This document shows, one piece after another, positions 28,893 to 38,098 of a DNA stretch of 64,000 bases. Source of the DNA: Candidatus Nitrotoga sp. M5 (GTDB lineage Bacteria > Pseudomonadota > Gammaproteobacteria > Burkholderiales > Gallionellaceae); assembly GCF_927904885.1 (NCBI RefSeq), contig NZ_CAKMNW010000078.1, positions 22,281 to 86,280 of the forward strand. The letters are read 5' to 3'. How positions within the stretch are numbered: position 1 is the stretch's first letter; the number at the start of each line of letters is the position of its first letter. The translations under genes were made by a program, and so were the position numbers. The notes beneath the pieces were generated by a model, which was not told where the DNA came from, did not search any database, and was given only the letters and a program-made list of their open reading frames with translations.

Positions 28893-29573
28893 CTAGAACT
28901 GACCTTCACGGACGTACGGATAACTCCATAGAATGGTTTGCAATAAAACAGATTTAACCCAAGCGGCGTGCATCTTCTCGACATCAGCCGTGCTCGCCCC
29001 CTTTTTCTCAAGGAAAGGCTTTAGTGTTGTCGTCACAGGAATCGTGAGTGCTGGCAGGTAGCGGAAATTCACTTGAGGCACGCTTTTAACGTGATCCGTT
29101 TTATTTTTTTTGATTTTGGTGTGGCGAAGTCCAATTTCGTATTGATAGTCTAGCCATCCTTGATCATAGTTCGCATCAGCCGTATCTAAGATCCACTGCT
29201 TGAATCGTTTACGAACCGCATTCAGGTAGTCGCCATCTGGCTTGCCTGTCTTAATATTTTTGAAATACTCGACAAGTTCCGGCGTAGATGCGACGAACCC
29301 ATACCAAACATCCAGAATTGCATCTGTTTGATCCGCCAAAATTTCTTTGCTCTCACGTAAATTGCGCACATCGTCATCGGTAAAGAGGAGAGCCTTCTTT
29401 AAAGACTCTAAATCTTTAAGCGTATAGGGTGCAGTCGCAACTGATTTCTGGCCATAGGTGTATCCGGGGATTTGACTCTGCGGGCTATGTGCTGATCCGC
29501 TGTGTGCAGATGCAACAGGAACGACTGCACTCAGGCAAACAGATGCAGCTAGAGAAAATAAACGCTTTTTCAT
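28893..29573 (-). CDS. Protoglobin with an N-terminal signal peptide
   Basis: A 226-residue protein. After a signal peptide ('MKKRLFSLAASVCLSAVVPV', with Ala-rich cleavage site) the sequence matches protoglobin: 'GYTYGQK', 'LTFTDDDVRNL'-like helix start, 'ILDVWYGFVASTPELVEYF', 'RFKQWILDTADANYDQGWLD', and 'YQYEIGLRHTKIKKNKTD' with the expected proximal haem histidine. The C-terminal 'WSYPYVREGQF' is also family-typical. Protoglobins bind O2, NO or CO; most known ones are cytoplasmic, so export is unusual. An AGGACTCCT palindrome lies ~90 bp upstream. Confidence 0.88.
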   Translation of the reverse strand: MKKRLFSLAASVCLSAVVPVASAHSGSAHSPQSQIPGYTYGQKSVATAPYTLKDLESLKKALLFTDDDVRNLRESKEILADQTDAILDVWYGFVASTPELVEYFKNIKTGKPDGDYLNAVRKRFKQWILDTADANYDQGWLDYQYEIGLRHTKIKKNKTDHVKSVPQVNFRYLPALTIPVTTTLKPFLEKKGASTADVEKMHAAWVKSVLLQTILWSYPYVREGQF

Positions 29574-29663
29574 GAATAAATCCTTTAAATATGGTTAACA
29601 ACAACATTTGTTAAAGATGGGTTATGTGATCGTGTTTGTTAGTTCAAGACGGCTATTTCATAT

Positions 29664-29672
29664 AGGACTCCT
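29664..29672. promoter_or_regulatory. AGGACTCCT palindrome upstream of the protoglobin gene, candidate MarR operator
   Basis: A 9-bp palindrome followed by TAAAT... on the plus strand. The same palindrome (AGGAGTCCT, followed by TAATT) occurs at 30400-30408, upstream of the marR gene. Two copies placed in front of the two divergently related promoters of one island suggest an operator. This is inference from position and sequence only. Confidence 0.4.
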
Positions 29673-29705
29673 AAATATGATAGTTAAAAAAAAGCAGTGC
29701 AGCAA

Positions 29706-30380
29706 TCAGACACTTTCAAGCTCCTGCCAGTTTTGAACTGCAACAGCAGTTTGGGCCGGATCATGTTCAGGACAATCAAGCCGTAATAAACTGACAGAAA
29801 GCGGCGCGTTAACCAATGTGCAGTGGTGCGGCGCTTCAGTACCAGGATGCCTGTTAATAGCAAAGTACTTGCATGTAACGCAAGCGCGAATCTCAGGGAA
29901 TCGCTCGGACTGCTGTAGCTTGCCTATCAATGCCAGCAGAGACTCGAACAAAGCTTCTTGAGTGGACGGAGGAAGTTCAGAAACAGCATCGTGCGCAAAA
30001 CTGACCGAGTTGGAAATCCTTGCAGCCAGATCATGCCCTGATCCCGTCAGCCTCAATGCCACAGCGCGACCATCAGCAGAGTCACGTCCCTTCTCAATTA
30101 GCCCTTTAGCAGTGAGCGAAGTGATAGAGTCACTCGCGCTGGCGGCCGTTACACCCAAATATTGGGCTATCCAAGATAGACGCACACCGTCTTTCCTTGA
30201 CCGAAGTGCTTCTAAGATATCCACTTGCGTCGGGTTGAGCCCTTCAGTTGTCGCAAACTGCCATGCACCACTACGCAACACCGAAGCAATCCGCGTAATC
30301 GCGCAGACAATACGTTCGCTTTTCGCAGGTGTATCTTGCCAAGGAGAGGGAGGGTTCGTTTCCATACTCGCAGTATTCAT
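29706..30380 (-). CDS. MarR-family regulator with a C-terminal cysteine cluster
   Basis: A 224-residue protein. Residues ~25-150 form a winged helix of the MarR family ('LNPTQVDILEALRSRKDGVR', 'YLGVTAASASDSITSLTAKG', 'KGRDSADGRAVALRLTGSG'). It has an extra ~60-residue C-terminus with 'ACVTCKYF', a Cys after 'APHH', and 'LDCPEHD', which could bind a metal or Fe-S cluster or sense redox state. It lies just upstream of the protoglobin, AhpD-like and peroxiredoxin-like genes on the same strand and probably regulates them and itself. Confidence 0.87.
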   Translation of the reverse strand: MNTASMETNPPSPWQDTPAKSERIVCAITRIASVLRSGAWQFATTEGLNPTQVDILEALRSRKDGVRLSWIAQYLGVTAASASDSITSLTAKGLIEKGRDSADGRAVALRLTGSGHDLAARISNSVSFAHDAVSELPPSTQEALFESLLALIGKLQQSERFPEIRACVTCKYFAINRHPGTEAPHHCTLVNAPLSVSLLRLDCPEHDPAQTAVAVQNWQELESV

Positions 30381-30399
30381 GAAATCAACATTATTGTCA

Positions 30400-30408
30400 A
30401 GGAGTCCT
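30400..30408. promoter_or_regulatory. AGGAGTCCT palindrome upstream of marR, candidate operator
   Basis: Second copy of the AGGASTCCT palindrome, 20 bp upstream of the marR start at 30380. It fits autoregulation by the MarR protein. Could be chance; no binding evidence. Confidence 0.4.
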
Positions 30409-30489
30409 AATTAATTAATGAGGTCTTGCAGACATGTATTTGTGAGCGGACATTTCTAATTGAGATTGACGCCATCCCACCAGATTTAA

Positions 30490-30654
30490 CCCGGATAATC
30501 CATTAGGCAATTTAACCAGCCTCCCCCCCTTTGAAAAAGGGGGATTGAGGGGGATTTTTATGTCCCTGCAACGCTCAAATCCCCCCTAGCCCCCCTTTTT
30601 TAAAGGGGGGAATGCGAAGTCATCGCACGAATCAGGCCTAATGGATTATCTGGG
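30490..30654. mobile_element. 165-bp MITE with 19-bp terminal inverted repeats and TTTAA target duplication
   Basis: Left end CCCGGATAATCCATTAGGC and right end (reverse complement) CCCAGATAATCCATTAGGC match at 18 of 19 positions. TTTAA stands on both sides (30485-30489 and 30655-30659). The interior has G-run/C-run palindromes and no gene. The right TTTAA contains the stop codon of the phnA-like gene. Confidence 0.85.
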
Positions 30655-30655
30655 T

Positions 30656-30997
30656 TTAAACTTTTCTCAGATAGCATGCCTTGAGCATAAAACTGCCGGA
30701 GTCCATTTTACAATCCACCTCGTGATTTCCTGCAACCAGTCGAATACTCTTCACCTTGGTGCCCATTTTAAGTGTGGTAGACGATCCTTTGACTTTCAGA
30801 TCTTTGATCAGCACCACCGAGTCGCCATTTTTCAATACGTTGCCAATGGCATCTTTAATCTCCGGCTCTGCGTTGACATCTGCGTGTGCGGCCTTCTCCA
30901 TCGGCCACTCATGGCCGCAATCGGCACAGATATAGTTATCGCCGTCTGGGTAAGTGTTCTCCATACTGCATTGAGTGCAAGCTGGGATAGTGGACAT
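30656..30997 (-). CDS. yjdM: PhnA/YjdM zinc-ribbon protein
   Basis: A 113-residue PhnA-domain protein. The N-terminal zinc ribbon has two CxxC pairs ('CTQCSMENTY' and 'CADCGHEW'); the C-terminal beta domain shows 'DAIGNVLKNGDSVVLIKDLK' and 'MGTKVKSIRLV'. Despite the historic phn name, it is not part of the C-P lyase pathway and its function is unclear. It follows arsC by 8 bp in the same direction, probably one transcript. Confidence 0.93.
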   Translation of the reverse strand: MSTIPACTQCSMENTYPDGDNYICADCGHEWPMEKAAHADVNAEPEIKDAIGNVLKNGDSVVLIKDLKVKGSSTTLKMGTKVKSIRLVAGNHEVDCKMDSGSFMLKACYLRKV

Positions 30998-31005
30998 AAA
31001 TTTCT

Positions 31006-31395
31006 TTAGATTTTGGAAGACTTAGATACACCCTGCTTAGACTGCGGCAGGATGTCTTGTACAGATTCAGATGGTCGGCACAGACGTGTTCCCAAGGGCG
31101 TTACGACAATCGGTCGATTGATCAGAATCGGGTTCGCGATCATAAAGTCGATCAATTCGTCATCGCTCCATTTAGGATTATCCAGATCAAGCTTTTCATA
31201 CAACGATTCTTTACGGCGCAGCACATCGCGCACTGGCTTACCAATAGCTGCAATCAAGGTAACCAGTTCGGCGCGGCTGGGCGGTGTTTTCAGGTATTCG
31301 ATTATTTGCGGCTCAATGCCACTATTGCGGATTATCTCCAGCGTGTTGCGCGAAGTGCCACAGCCAGTGTTGTGATAGATGGTGATGTTGGACAT
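31006..31395 (-). CDS. arsC: Arsenate reductase, glutaredoxin-dependent (ArsC family)
   Basis: A 129-residue ArsC/Spx-fold protein. The catalytic cysteine lies in 'YHNTGCGTSRNTLEII'; the family segments 'GIEPQIIEYLKTPPSRAELV' and 'PILINRPIVVTPLGTRLCRP' are intact. It reduces arsenate with glutathione and glutaredoxin. No arsB, arsR or acr3 is adjacent, so it may act as a housekeeping reductase. Confidence 0.93.
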   Translation of the reverse strand: MSNITIYHNTGCGTSRNTLEIIRNSGIEPQIIEYLKTPPSRAELVTLIAAIGKPVRDVLRRKESLYEKLDLDNPKWSDDELIDFMIANPILINRPIVVTPLGTRLCRPSESVQDILPQSKQGVSKSSKI

Positions 31396-31748
31396 GAGTC
31401 TGCCTTACTTAAAAGTTCAGACCCGATCATACCAAGACATGGAGTTGTTGACGACACCAATCACCAAATGTCGAAATAGCATATCCAAATAACGGGTCAA
31501 ATTACTTTATTAAAATTATTAAGGCACCTTACCCCATCACTCATTATTCCGCTTGTCGATACCACTACTCTCATTCGCAATCAGCAATCTGACCGAGAAG
31601 AAATTGCACTGGCAGGAAATTTCGTACATTCAGGATAGTCGCTGCAACGCAAACATCGTCTTAAAGTATGTCTGTAATTTGCCGTAAAAAATCTATCTTA
31701 GTGAACGAAAGATGTGGAAGGTGGATTTTTATAATCACCCTTAAAACT
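31396..31748. other. Intergenic region between arsC and the lytic transglycosylase gene
   Basis: About 350 bp between divergent genes, AT-rich, presumably containing both promoters. I see no gene or repeat in it. Confidence 0.5.
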
Positions 31749-32351
31749 ATGCGACCAATTCAAGAAGGTTATTCAAATTATATTTTGCTGCCCTTGCTGG
31801 CAGCGGGATTGTTATTCTCCCATGCAACACATGGTGGCGCACAAATCTATAAACCGCTATCCGCCAGTGTACAAATATCTCTAAACCAATCCGTTTCGGA
31901 CCAAGCGTCACCCAAACTGACATTTGCATCTAAACCGGAGTACGACACTTGGTTGAAAGACACATCGCGCCGCTTGGAGAAACACATTCCAAACGCGGAC
32001 TATCGTGCGGACTTCCTCAAGACCGTTTATTACGAAGCTACGCGCGCCGGGTTAGATCCACAATTGGTATTAGGACTAATTCAAGTAGAAAGTGGTTTTA
32101 AGAAATATGCCGTTTCCAGCGCAGGCGCGAGAGGATATATGCAAATAATGCCGTTTTGGTTGAACCTCCTCGGCCAAAGTAAAGGCAACTTGTTCCACCT
32201 GCGAACCAACCTGCGATATGGTTGCACCATCTTGCGCCACTACCTCGACATAGAAAAGGGAGACCTGTACCGCGCTTTGGGACGCTATAACGGCAGTCTA
32301 GGCAAATCGAAATACCCCAATTTAGTCAATGCCGCATGGCACAAACGCTGA
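31749..32351 (+). CDS. Lytic transglycosylase (SLT domain), exported
   Basis: The start is taken as ATG 31749, giving 200 residues with a signal sequence ('NYILLPLLAAGLLFSHATHG'). The catalytic glutamate is in 'LGLIQVESGFKKYAVSSAGA', followed by 'RGYMQIMPFW' and 'ALGRYNGSLGKSKYPNLV', all typical of SLT-type transglycosylases that cleave peptidoglycan. An upstream in-frame ATG would add 27 residues without a better start signal. Confidence 0.92.
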   Translation: MRPIQEGYSNYILLPLLAAGLLFSHATHGGAQIYKPLSASVQISLNQSVSDQASPKLTFASKPEYDTWLKDTSRRLEKHIPNADYRADFLKTVYYEATRAGLDPQLVLGLIQVESGFKKYAVSSAGARGYMQIMPFWLNLLGQSKGNLFHLRTNLRYGCTILRHYLDIEKGDLYRALGRYNGSLGKSKYPNLVNAAWHKR

Positions 32352-32710
32352 GTTTACACTCAGAAACAGTATGAAATTATCGTGATGTATTTTTTGATGT
32401 AAAACGAAAAAATACGGAATAATGCACCCTGCCAGGGTAGAAACCATCCGCTCCAAAAATTTCGCCTGCGTAAATTCTGTTCATGAATTGTCTGAGTTAT
32501 CCGAAACCACCACCCCCCTACCTTGTGTAATAATTATGTAACAATGCGCAGGCATAATGATTCGCGCTGACAAACAGCCTGTCTGTTTTGGGTACTCATA
32601 CTACATAACACATTAATATTCACAAGTAACTGACGCATTAATACAACTGATTGCTTACAAGCAAAGTCCGACAGGTTTTCAGCGACACCTATTCAATTTT
32701 TGGAGAGACC
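32352..32710. promoter_or_regulatory. Probable promoter region of the pst operon
   Basis: A 359-bp AT-rich gap before pstS with no reading frame of note. It should hold the pst promoter and PhoB sites. A CTGACAA...CTGTCTG pair near 32568-32586 resembles a Pho box, but the spacing is off by one, so I do not assign it firmly. Confidence 0.4.
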
Positions 32711-33760
32711 ATGAACAAATCAACCCTCCTCTTCTGCTGCATCAGCCTGTTTGCCTCGCTGTTTGCCGCAGGTAACGCATTCGCTGATGTCAGCATCACT
32801 GGCGCAGGCGCCACCTTCCCCTATCCAATTTACGCCAAATGGGCAGACACTTATAAATCTCAAACTGATATCAGCGTGAACTATCAATCAATCGGTTCTG
32901 GCGGTGGCATCAAACAAATTATCGCTAAAACAGTAGATTTTGGTGCTTCAGATATGCCGTTGAAACCCGAATATCTGAAAAAGAATGGCCTGATGCAATT
33001 CCCGGCAGTGATGGGTGGTGTAGTGCCTGTCATAAACATACCTGGAATTGCAGCCGGACAGCTCAAACTGAACGGCAAAGCGCTGGCCGATATTTTCCAA
33101 GGCAAGATTACCAAGTGGAATCACCCAACGATAAAAGCATTGAATCCGGGTGCCAAGCTGCCCAATAAAACCATCATCGTAGTGCATCGCTCCGATGGTT
33201 CAGGCACCACCTTCATCTTCACCAACTACCTATCCAAAGTTAGTCCGGGATGGAAATCTGCGATCGGTGAAGGCACTGCCGTCTCCTGGAAAACGGGCAC
33301 TGGCGGCAAAGGCAATGAAGGCGTGGCATCTTATGTGCAGCGCATAAAAAATTCTATCGGTTATGTGGAATATGCATATGCACTACAGAACAAAATGGCT
33401 TACGTACAACTCAAGAATCATGACGGTCAGTTTGTTAAACCAAATGACACCTCGTTCAAGTCAGCAGCTGCCAACGCTGACTGGAAAAAAACGTCAGGCT
33501 TTTATGAGCTGCTGACCAACGAACCCGGTAAAGAAAGTTGGCCCATCACCGGTGCCACTTTCATTCTGATGCACAAGACGCAAAAAGAGCCTGAGTCAGC
33601 TAAAGAAGTACTAAAGTTCTTCGACTGGGCTTACAACAATGGCGACAAAATGGCTGAGGCTCTAGATTATGTACCCATGCCTGAAAAAGTTCAGCAATTA
33701 GTACGTACCGCCTGGAAAGAACAGATCAAGGATAACAAGGGCAATGCGATCTGGAAATAG
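32711..33760 (+). CDS. pstS: Phosphate ABC transporter substrate-binding protein PstS
   Basis: The start is ATG 32711, with GGAGAG just upstream, giving 349 residues. Signal peptide 'MNKSTLLFCCISLFASLFAA' with cleavage after 'AFA'. Phosphate-binding segments are 'GAGATFPYPIYAKW', 'SIGSGGGIKQI', 'FGASDMPL' and 'VHRSDGSGTTFIFTNYL'. It captures phosphate in the periplasm for PstCAB. First gene of pstSCAB. Confidence 0.97.
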   Translation: MNKSTLLFCCISLFASLFAAGNAFADVSITGAGATFPYPIYAKWADTYKSQTDISVNYQSIGSGGGIKQIIAKTVDFGASDMPLKPEYLKKNGLMQFPAVMGGVVPVINIPGIAAGQLKLNGKALADIFQGKITKWNHPTIKALNPGAKLPNKTIIVVHRSDGSGTTFIFTNYLSKVSPGWKSAIGEGTAVSWKTGTGGKGNEGVASYVQRIKNSIGYVEYAYALQNKMAYVQLKNHDGQFVKPNDTSFKSAAANADWKKTSGFYELLTNEPGKESWPITGATFILMHKTQKEPESAKEVLKFFDWAYNNGDKMAEALDYVPMPEKVQQLVRTAWKEQIKDNKGNAIWK

Positions 33761-33813
33761 TATGCTGCTTAAGTTCACTGGCAGCGTGTATTTGCAAGAT
33801 ATAATTCTTGCTG

Positions 33814-33850
33814 GATAAAATTTAAGGGAGCTCAGCTCCCTCAAATTTTG
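33814..33850 (+). terminator. Hairpin between pstS and pstC
   Basis: Inverted repeat AAATTTaAGGGAGCT / AGCTCCCTcAAATTT in the 109-bp pstS-pstC gap. Such hairpins often stabilise the pstS message or cause partial termination, giving more binding protein than permease. Confidence 0.6.
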
Positions 33851-33869
33851 AACATCTTTTAAAAAAATA

Positions 33870-34832
33870 ATGCCGACGTTTTTACGTGACGTACATATGA
33901 AGCGACATAATTTGCTGGACACTCTGTTCCGCAATATCACTCGTTTATCTGCATTTGCCGTGCTCTTATTGCTTGTTGCCATCATCGTTTCGCTGATAAT
34001 CGGCAGCGCACCCTCCATTAAGGCGTTCGGTTTCAATTTTTTAACCAGTACAGACTGGGATCCGGTCACGGACGAATATGGTGCGTTCGTACCGATAGTC
34101 GGTACGCTGGCAACATCTGCCATCGCCTTGCTAATCGCCATCCCAGTCAGTTTCGGCATCGCACTGTTTCTCACTGAGCTATCGCCGCGCTGGTTACGTC
34201 GTCCACTGGGCATTGCCATCGAACTGTTGGCCGGCATCCCCAGCATTATTTATGGCATGTGGGGTTTGTTCGTATTTGCTCCACTGTTTGCTGACCATGT
34301 TCAGCCTTGGCTCATTGAAGAACTTGGTCCGCTTCCGATATTTGGGCCTTTGTTTCAGGGTATCCCTATGGGTATAGGCGTGCTCACTGCTGGCATCATT
34401 CTGGCCATCATGGTAATTCCCTTTATTGCCTCGGTAATGCGCGATGTATTCGAGGTTGTGCCCACCCTGCTCAAAGAATCGGCATATGGCTTGGGCGCGA
34501 CAACTTGGGAAGTGATGTGGAATGTGGTGTTGCCCTATACCAAAATCGGTGTGGCTGGCGGCATTATGCTAGGCTTGGGGCGTGCGTTAGGTGAAACCAT
34601 GGCAGTCACTTTTGTCATCGGCAATGCACATGAATTGAGTGCCTCGCTGATGATGCCAGGTAATAGCATCTCCTCCGCGCTGGCCAACGAATTTAATGAG
34701 GCAGTGGGTGAGTTATATACCTCAGCGCTGATCGAACTCGGACTAATTCTATTCTTAATAACTTTCATCGTGTTATCGCTGGCACGCTACATGTTGTACA
34801 TTCTGGCGAAACGTGAAGGATCCACTGCCTGA
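33870..34832 (+). CDS. pstC: Phosphate ABC transporter permease PstC
   Basis: Up to 320 residues from ATG 33870, or 311 if the in-frame ATG at 33897 ('[20 protein letters not shown]') is used, which I think equally likely. It has six membrane segments, and the permease loop '[20 protein letters not shown]' that contacts the ATPase, followed by '[16 protein letters not shown]'. It forms the inner-membrane channel with PstA. Confidence 0.96.
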   Translation: MPTFLRDVHMKRHNLLDTLFRNITRLSAFAVLLLLVAIIVSLIIGSAPSIKAFGFNFLTSTDWDPVTDEYGAFVPIVGTLATSAIALLIAIPVSFGIALFLTELSPRWLRRPLGIAIELLAGIPSIIYGMWGLFVFAPLFADHVQPWLIEELGPLPIFGPLFQGIPMGIGVLTAGIILAIMVIPFIASVMRDVFEVVPTLLKESAYGLGATTWEVMWNVVLPYTKIGVAGGIMLGLGRALGETMAVTFVIGNAHELSASLMMPGNSISSALANEFNEAVGELYTSALIELGLILFLITFIVLSLARYMLYILAKREGSTA

Positions 34833-34834
34833 TT

Positions 34835-35680
34835 ATGCTGACACTCTACACACGCCGCCGTCTGATTAATGCCATGGGTTTAGGAATTTCGGCCTTGGCC
34901 ATGCTGTTCGGCCTATTCTGGTTAGGCTGGATTTTATGGACGCTACTGGCAAACGGCCTGCCTCACCTGACCACAGCAGTATTTACCCAAATGACGCCTC
35001 CACCCAACAGTAGTGGCGGCTTGCTCAATGCCATTGCCGGCAGCCTGACTATGACCTTTCTCGCCGCACTGATTGGCACGCCTATCGGCATATTAGCGGG
35101 CACTTATTTGGCAGAATTCGGGCAGCGCGGCTGGTTAGCACCGACCACACGCTTCATTAACGATGTACTACTTTCAGCACCATCTATCGTGATCGGTCTG
35201 TTTATATATGAAATGTATGTCGTCAAAATTGGGCACTTTTCCGGCTGGGCCGGAGCGCTGGCTTTATCCATTTTAGTCATCCCTATCGTCATCCGCACCA
35301 CCGAAAATATGTTGCGTCTGGTGCCGAACACCTTGCGCGAAGCGGCGGCAGCGCTGGGCGCACCACAATGGAAAGTGATCAACATGGTTACTCTGCGCGC
35401 TGCACGCGCTGGCATCATTACCGGAGTGCTGCTTGCTGTGGCACGCATTAGCGGGGAAACCGCACCACTACTGTTCACCTCGCTTAATAATCAATTCTGG
35501 AGCAGCGATCTGGATCAACCCATGGCCAACCTCCCAGTGGTAATTTTCCAATTTGCCATGAGCCCATACGAAGACTGGCAAAGTCTCGCCTGGGCTGGTG
35601 CACTGCTCATCACTATCAGTGTGCTCACGCTCAATATAATGGCGCGAGTCTTATTCCGCCAGAGCTCAACGACTTATTAA
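34835..35680 (+). CDS. pstA: Phosphate ABC transporter permease PstA
   Basis: A 281-residue integral membrane protein starting 2 bp after pstC. It has six membrane segments and the coupling loop '[20 protein letters not shown]' followed by '[14 protein letters not shown]', as in PstA. It partners PstC and PstB. Confidence 0.96.
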   Translation: MLTLYTRRRLINAMGLGISALAMLFGLFWLGWILWTLLANGLPHLTTAVFTQMTPPPNSSGGLLNAIAGSLTMTFLAALIGTPIGILAGTYLAEFGQRGWLAPTTRFINDVLLSAPSIVIGLFIYEMYVVKIGHFSGWAGALALSILVIPIVIRTTENMLRLVPNTLREAAAALGAPQWKVINMVTLRAARAGIITGVLLAVARISGETAPLLFTSLNNQFWSSDLDQPMANLPVVIFQFAMSPYEDWQSLAWAGALLITISVLTLNIMARVLFRQSSTTY

Positions 35681-35690
35681 GGACACAGGC

Positions 35691-36467
35691 ATGATGAGCA
35701 CTGAACAATCCGTTACCCCCAAGTTAATCGTTCGCGATCTGAATTTTTACTACGGGGCTGAGCGCGCCCTCAAGGACATCAACCTTACCATTCCGGAAAA
35801 AATGGTGACCGCCTTTATCGGCCCCTCCGGCTGCGGTAAGTCCACCATGCTGCGCACCTTCAACCGCATGTACCAGCTCTATCCGAAACAAAAAGCTACC
35901 GGCGAAGTTTTGCTGGATGGCAACAATATTCTCGACAAAAAACAGGATCTCAACACACTCCGTGCCAAGATCGGCATGGTATTCCAGAAACCCACTCCGT
36001 TCCCCATGTCTATATATGACAACATTGCCTTTGGTGCGAAGCTTTATGAAAATCTTACCCGCCGCGAGATGGACGAACGCGTGGAATGGGCGTTGAAAAA
36101 AGCAGCGTTATGGACAGAGGTGAAAGATAAACTGAAGCAAAGTGGCACAGGACTTTCTGGCGGCCAGCAACAACGCTTGTGTATCGCGCGCGCCATAGCT
36201 GTTAAACCGCAAATATTATTACTCGATGAACCCACCTCTGCGCTAGACCCGATTTCAACCGCACACATTGAAAAACTGATCGATGAGCTGAAAGGTGAAT
36301 TCACCATCATCATCGTCACCCACAATATGCAGCAGGCAGCGCGCGTGTCTGACTACACCGCTTATATGTACCTGGGCGACTTAATCGAATTCGGCGATAC
36401 CAGCACAGTATTCACCAACCCTAAGCGCAAGGAAACGGAAGATTACATTACAGGCCGATTCGGTTAA
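35691..36467 (+). CDS. pstB: Phosphate ABC transporter ATP-binding protein PstB
   Basis: A 258-residue ATPase (or 257 from the second ATG). Walker A 'GPSGCGKST', signature '[17 protein letters not shown]', Walker B '[13 protein letters not shown]' and the H-loop '[10 protein letters not shown]' are all present. The last gene of the operon; no phoU follows, since a terminator and the integron integrase come next. Confidence 0.97.
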   Translation: MMSTEQSVTPKLIVRDLNFYYGAERALKDINLTIPEKMVTAFIGPSGCGKSTMLRTFNRMYQLYPKQKATGEVLLDGNNILDKKQDLNTLRAKIGMVFQKPTPFPMSIYDNIAFGAKLYENLTRREMDERVEWALKKAALWTEVKDKLKQSGTGLSGGQQQRLCIARAIAVKPQILLLDEPTSALDPISTAHIEKLIDELKGEFTIIIVTHNMQQAARVSDYTAYMYLGDLIEFGDTSTVFTNPKRKETEDYITGRFG

Positions 36468-36470
36468 TCA

Positions 36471-36508
36471 TTCGTTCCTGACTTGCTTTAGGAACGAGCT
36501 ATTTTTTT
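36471..36508 (+). terminator. Rho-independent terminator of the pst operon
   Basis: Stem TCGTTCCT / AGGAACGA with an 11-nt loop followed by GCTATTTTTTT, starting 4 bp after the pstB stop. Confidence 0.85.
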
Positions 36509-36583
36509 ATACCAACAACAACATTCTGGCGTGGATAAATTAAAGGTTAAAATTCTGATAAGTACGCACTTACCGGATGAATC

Positions 36584-37574
36584 CTATAGATTATCCAGTG
36601 GGCTGACTACTGCCTTACCGCCCTTATTCAAAACATGAGTGTAAATCATTGTCGTCGAAACATCGCTATGCCCCAACAACTCCTGCACTGTTCGAATATC
36701 GTAGCCCGCTTGTAAAATATGCGTGGCAAAGCTGTGGCGCAAGGTGTGCGGCGAAGTAGGCTTGGCAATACCAGCCGCCAAAGCGGCTCTTTTAACATAG
36801 CGTTGCACCTGTTTTTCATCTACATGGTGGCGACGCTGCGCCTTGCTGCGCGGATCAATGGAATAATTTATAGCAGCAAACACATATTGCCAGCCCCACT
36901 CACTCGCTGCATTCGGATATTTAACAGCCAGTGCATCCGGCAACCAGACATTCGCTTTGCCCAGTTTAATATCCTGCTCATGCCATTCACGACGCAATGC
37001 AAGCTGCACCCGCAGCGCTTCCAGCAAACTATCCGGCAACATTGTCACGCGATCTTTACCGCCCTTACCGTCACGCACAATAATCTCCTGGCGCGCCAAC
37101 TCCACATCCTTCACACGCAAGCGCACTGCTTCCATCAAGCGCATTCCCGTACCGTACAAAAGCCTGATAATCAACCCAACCGGCTCTGGCGCACCATCCG
37201 TTTCACGCAATAAAGCTTGCACCTCCAGCGGTGTCAACACCACTGGTAAACGCTGCGGCTTTTTGGACCGCTCAAAACCATCCAACCAGGGCAAATCTAC
37301 TGCCAACACCTCACGATACAAAAAGAATAGCCGATAATGCCTGATTCTGAGTAGAGCTGGCCACATTACGCTTAGTCGCCAGGTAGGTTAAAAACTTCTC
37401 CACCTCAGCAGCGCCCATTTCTGTTGGATGACGCTTGCCATTAAAAATAATGTATTGTTTAATCCATGAAATATAGGTATTTTCTGTGCTTAGACTATAG
37501 TGTTTGTAGCGAATTTTATCGCGTACTTGATCCAGTAATTTTTGAGCAGGCAGTGATGTCGTATTTTCTTGCAT
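36584..37574 (-). pseudogene. intI: Integron integrase IntI, frameshifted
   Basis: A tyrosine recombinase in two frames: residues 1-87 at 37574-37311 and the remainder in another frame from about 37340 down to 36584. The frames meet at a CTTTTTG tract in the codons for 'SAILF-LYREVL'; the expected sequence needs two more bases, consistent with slippage. The larger part has the catalytic residues ('GTGMRLMEAVRLRVKD', 'GKGGKDR', 'HTLRHSFATHIL', 'LGHSDVSTTMIYTHV') and the IntI-specific insertion 'KYPNAASEWGWQYVF'. It is oriented away from the cassette array, as in typical integrons. It may be inactive, rescued by frameshifting, or a sequencing error. Confidence 0.9.
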
Positions 37575-37688
37575 TCGTTGTCTTATTTACTTTAAAAAAA
37601 TATTTATAATTAATAGGATTATTAACTATGAGCAAGATTATGCGACATGTCAGCATTATTATTGGACAAAAAATGTCGTATATATCAC

Positions 37689-37695
37689 GTTAAGC
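37689..37695 (+). other. Candidate attI-cassette junction core (GTTAAGC)
   Basis: The only GTTRRRY match I noticed between intI and the first attC, about 115 bp upstream of the intI start. It could be the point where attI recombined with the first cassette. Weak evidence, since a 7-mer of this degeneracy is not rare. Confidence 0.3.
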
Positions 37696-37820
37696 TCAGA
37701 TAGGCGTGCATCACGCTCAGTGACAATAGCAAAGAATAAAACCGCATGAAATTTTATACCTCGCTGTAACACCAGAGAGTAAAGTTATTTATTTACAACA
37801 TGTTAAAAACATGATATTGA

Positions 37821-37887
37821 GCGAAGCGTGGCTCACGTTGCCGCATAACTGAAGTCGTTGATGCGGACAACGAGAGCCACGCTTCGC
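37821..37887. repeat. 67-bp long imperfect hairpin between intI and the first attC
   Basis: Outer arms GCGAAGCGTGGCTC and GAGCCACGCTTCGC pair perfectly; inner arms GTTG-CCGCAT and ATGCGG-a-CAAC pair with one bulge; the loop is about 14 nt. Similar in size to a folded attC but without RYYYAAC/GTTRRRY cores. It may be a repeat element, a terminator followed by T-runs at 37901-37920, or a relic of an attC. Confidence 0.6.
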
Positions 37888-37999
37888 ATCCTATGTCTAG
37901 TTTTTCGGGGCTTTTTTTTCAATCGTAGCGCAGTGGGGAAACAAACATGAGAATGAATTGGGACGCAAAAACCAAGGGTGCAGGAGCACGCCTATCTGC

Positions 38000-38085
38000 G
38001 CCTAACGCCACGTTCGAGCGAACACCAATCGCTAAGCTCGCGGCTCACGCCCCTTCGGGGTGTCGCTCAACATGAAACGTTAGGT
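38000..38085 (+). repeat. attC site 1
   Basis: R'' GCCTAAC (38000-38006) and R' GTTAGGT (38079-38085) bound an 86-bp segment with partly complementary L''/L' arms (TTCGAGCG / CGCTCAA) and an inner GCCCCTTCGGGGT hairpin. It closes the first cassette (from about 37690), which carries no sizeable gene. Confidence 0.85.
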
Positions 38086-38098
38086 TTCAAGGTGAGTC

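Noticed and set aside
30520..30610. G-run/C-run palindromes as a transcription terminator
   Set aside because: They lie inside a MITE with clear ends and target duplications; terminator activity is possible but not needed to explain them.
32568..32586. Pho box-like pair before pstS
   Set aside because: The two CTG-type heptamers are spaced one base away from the required 11-bp period, so I did not call it as a PhoB site.
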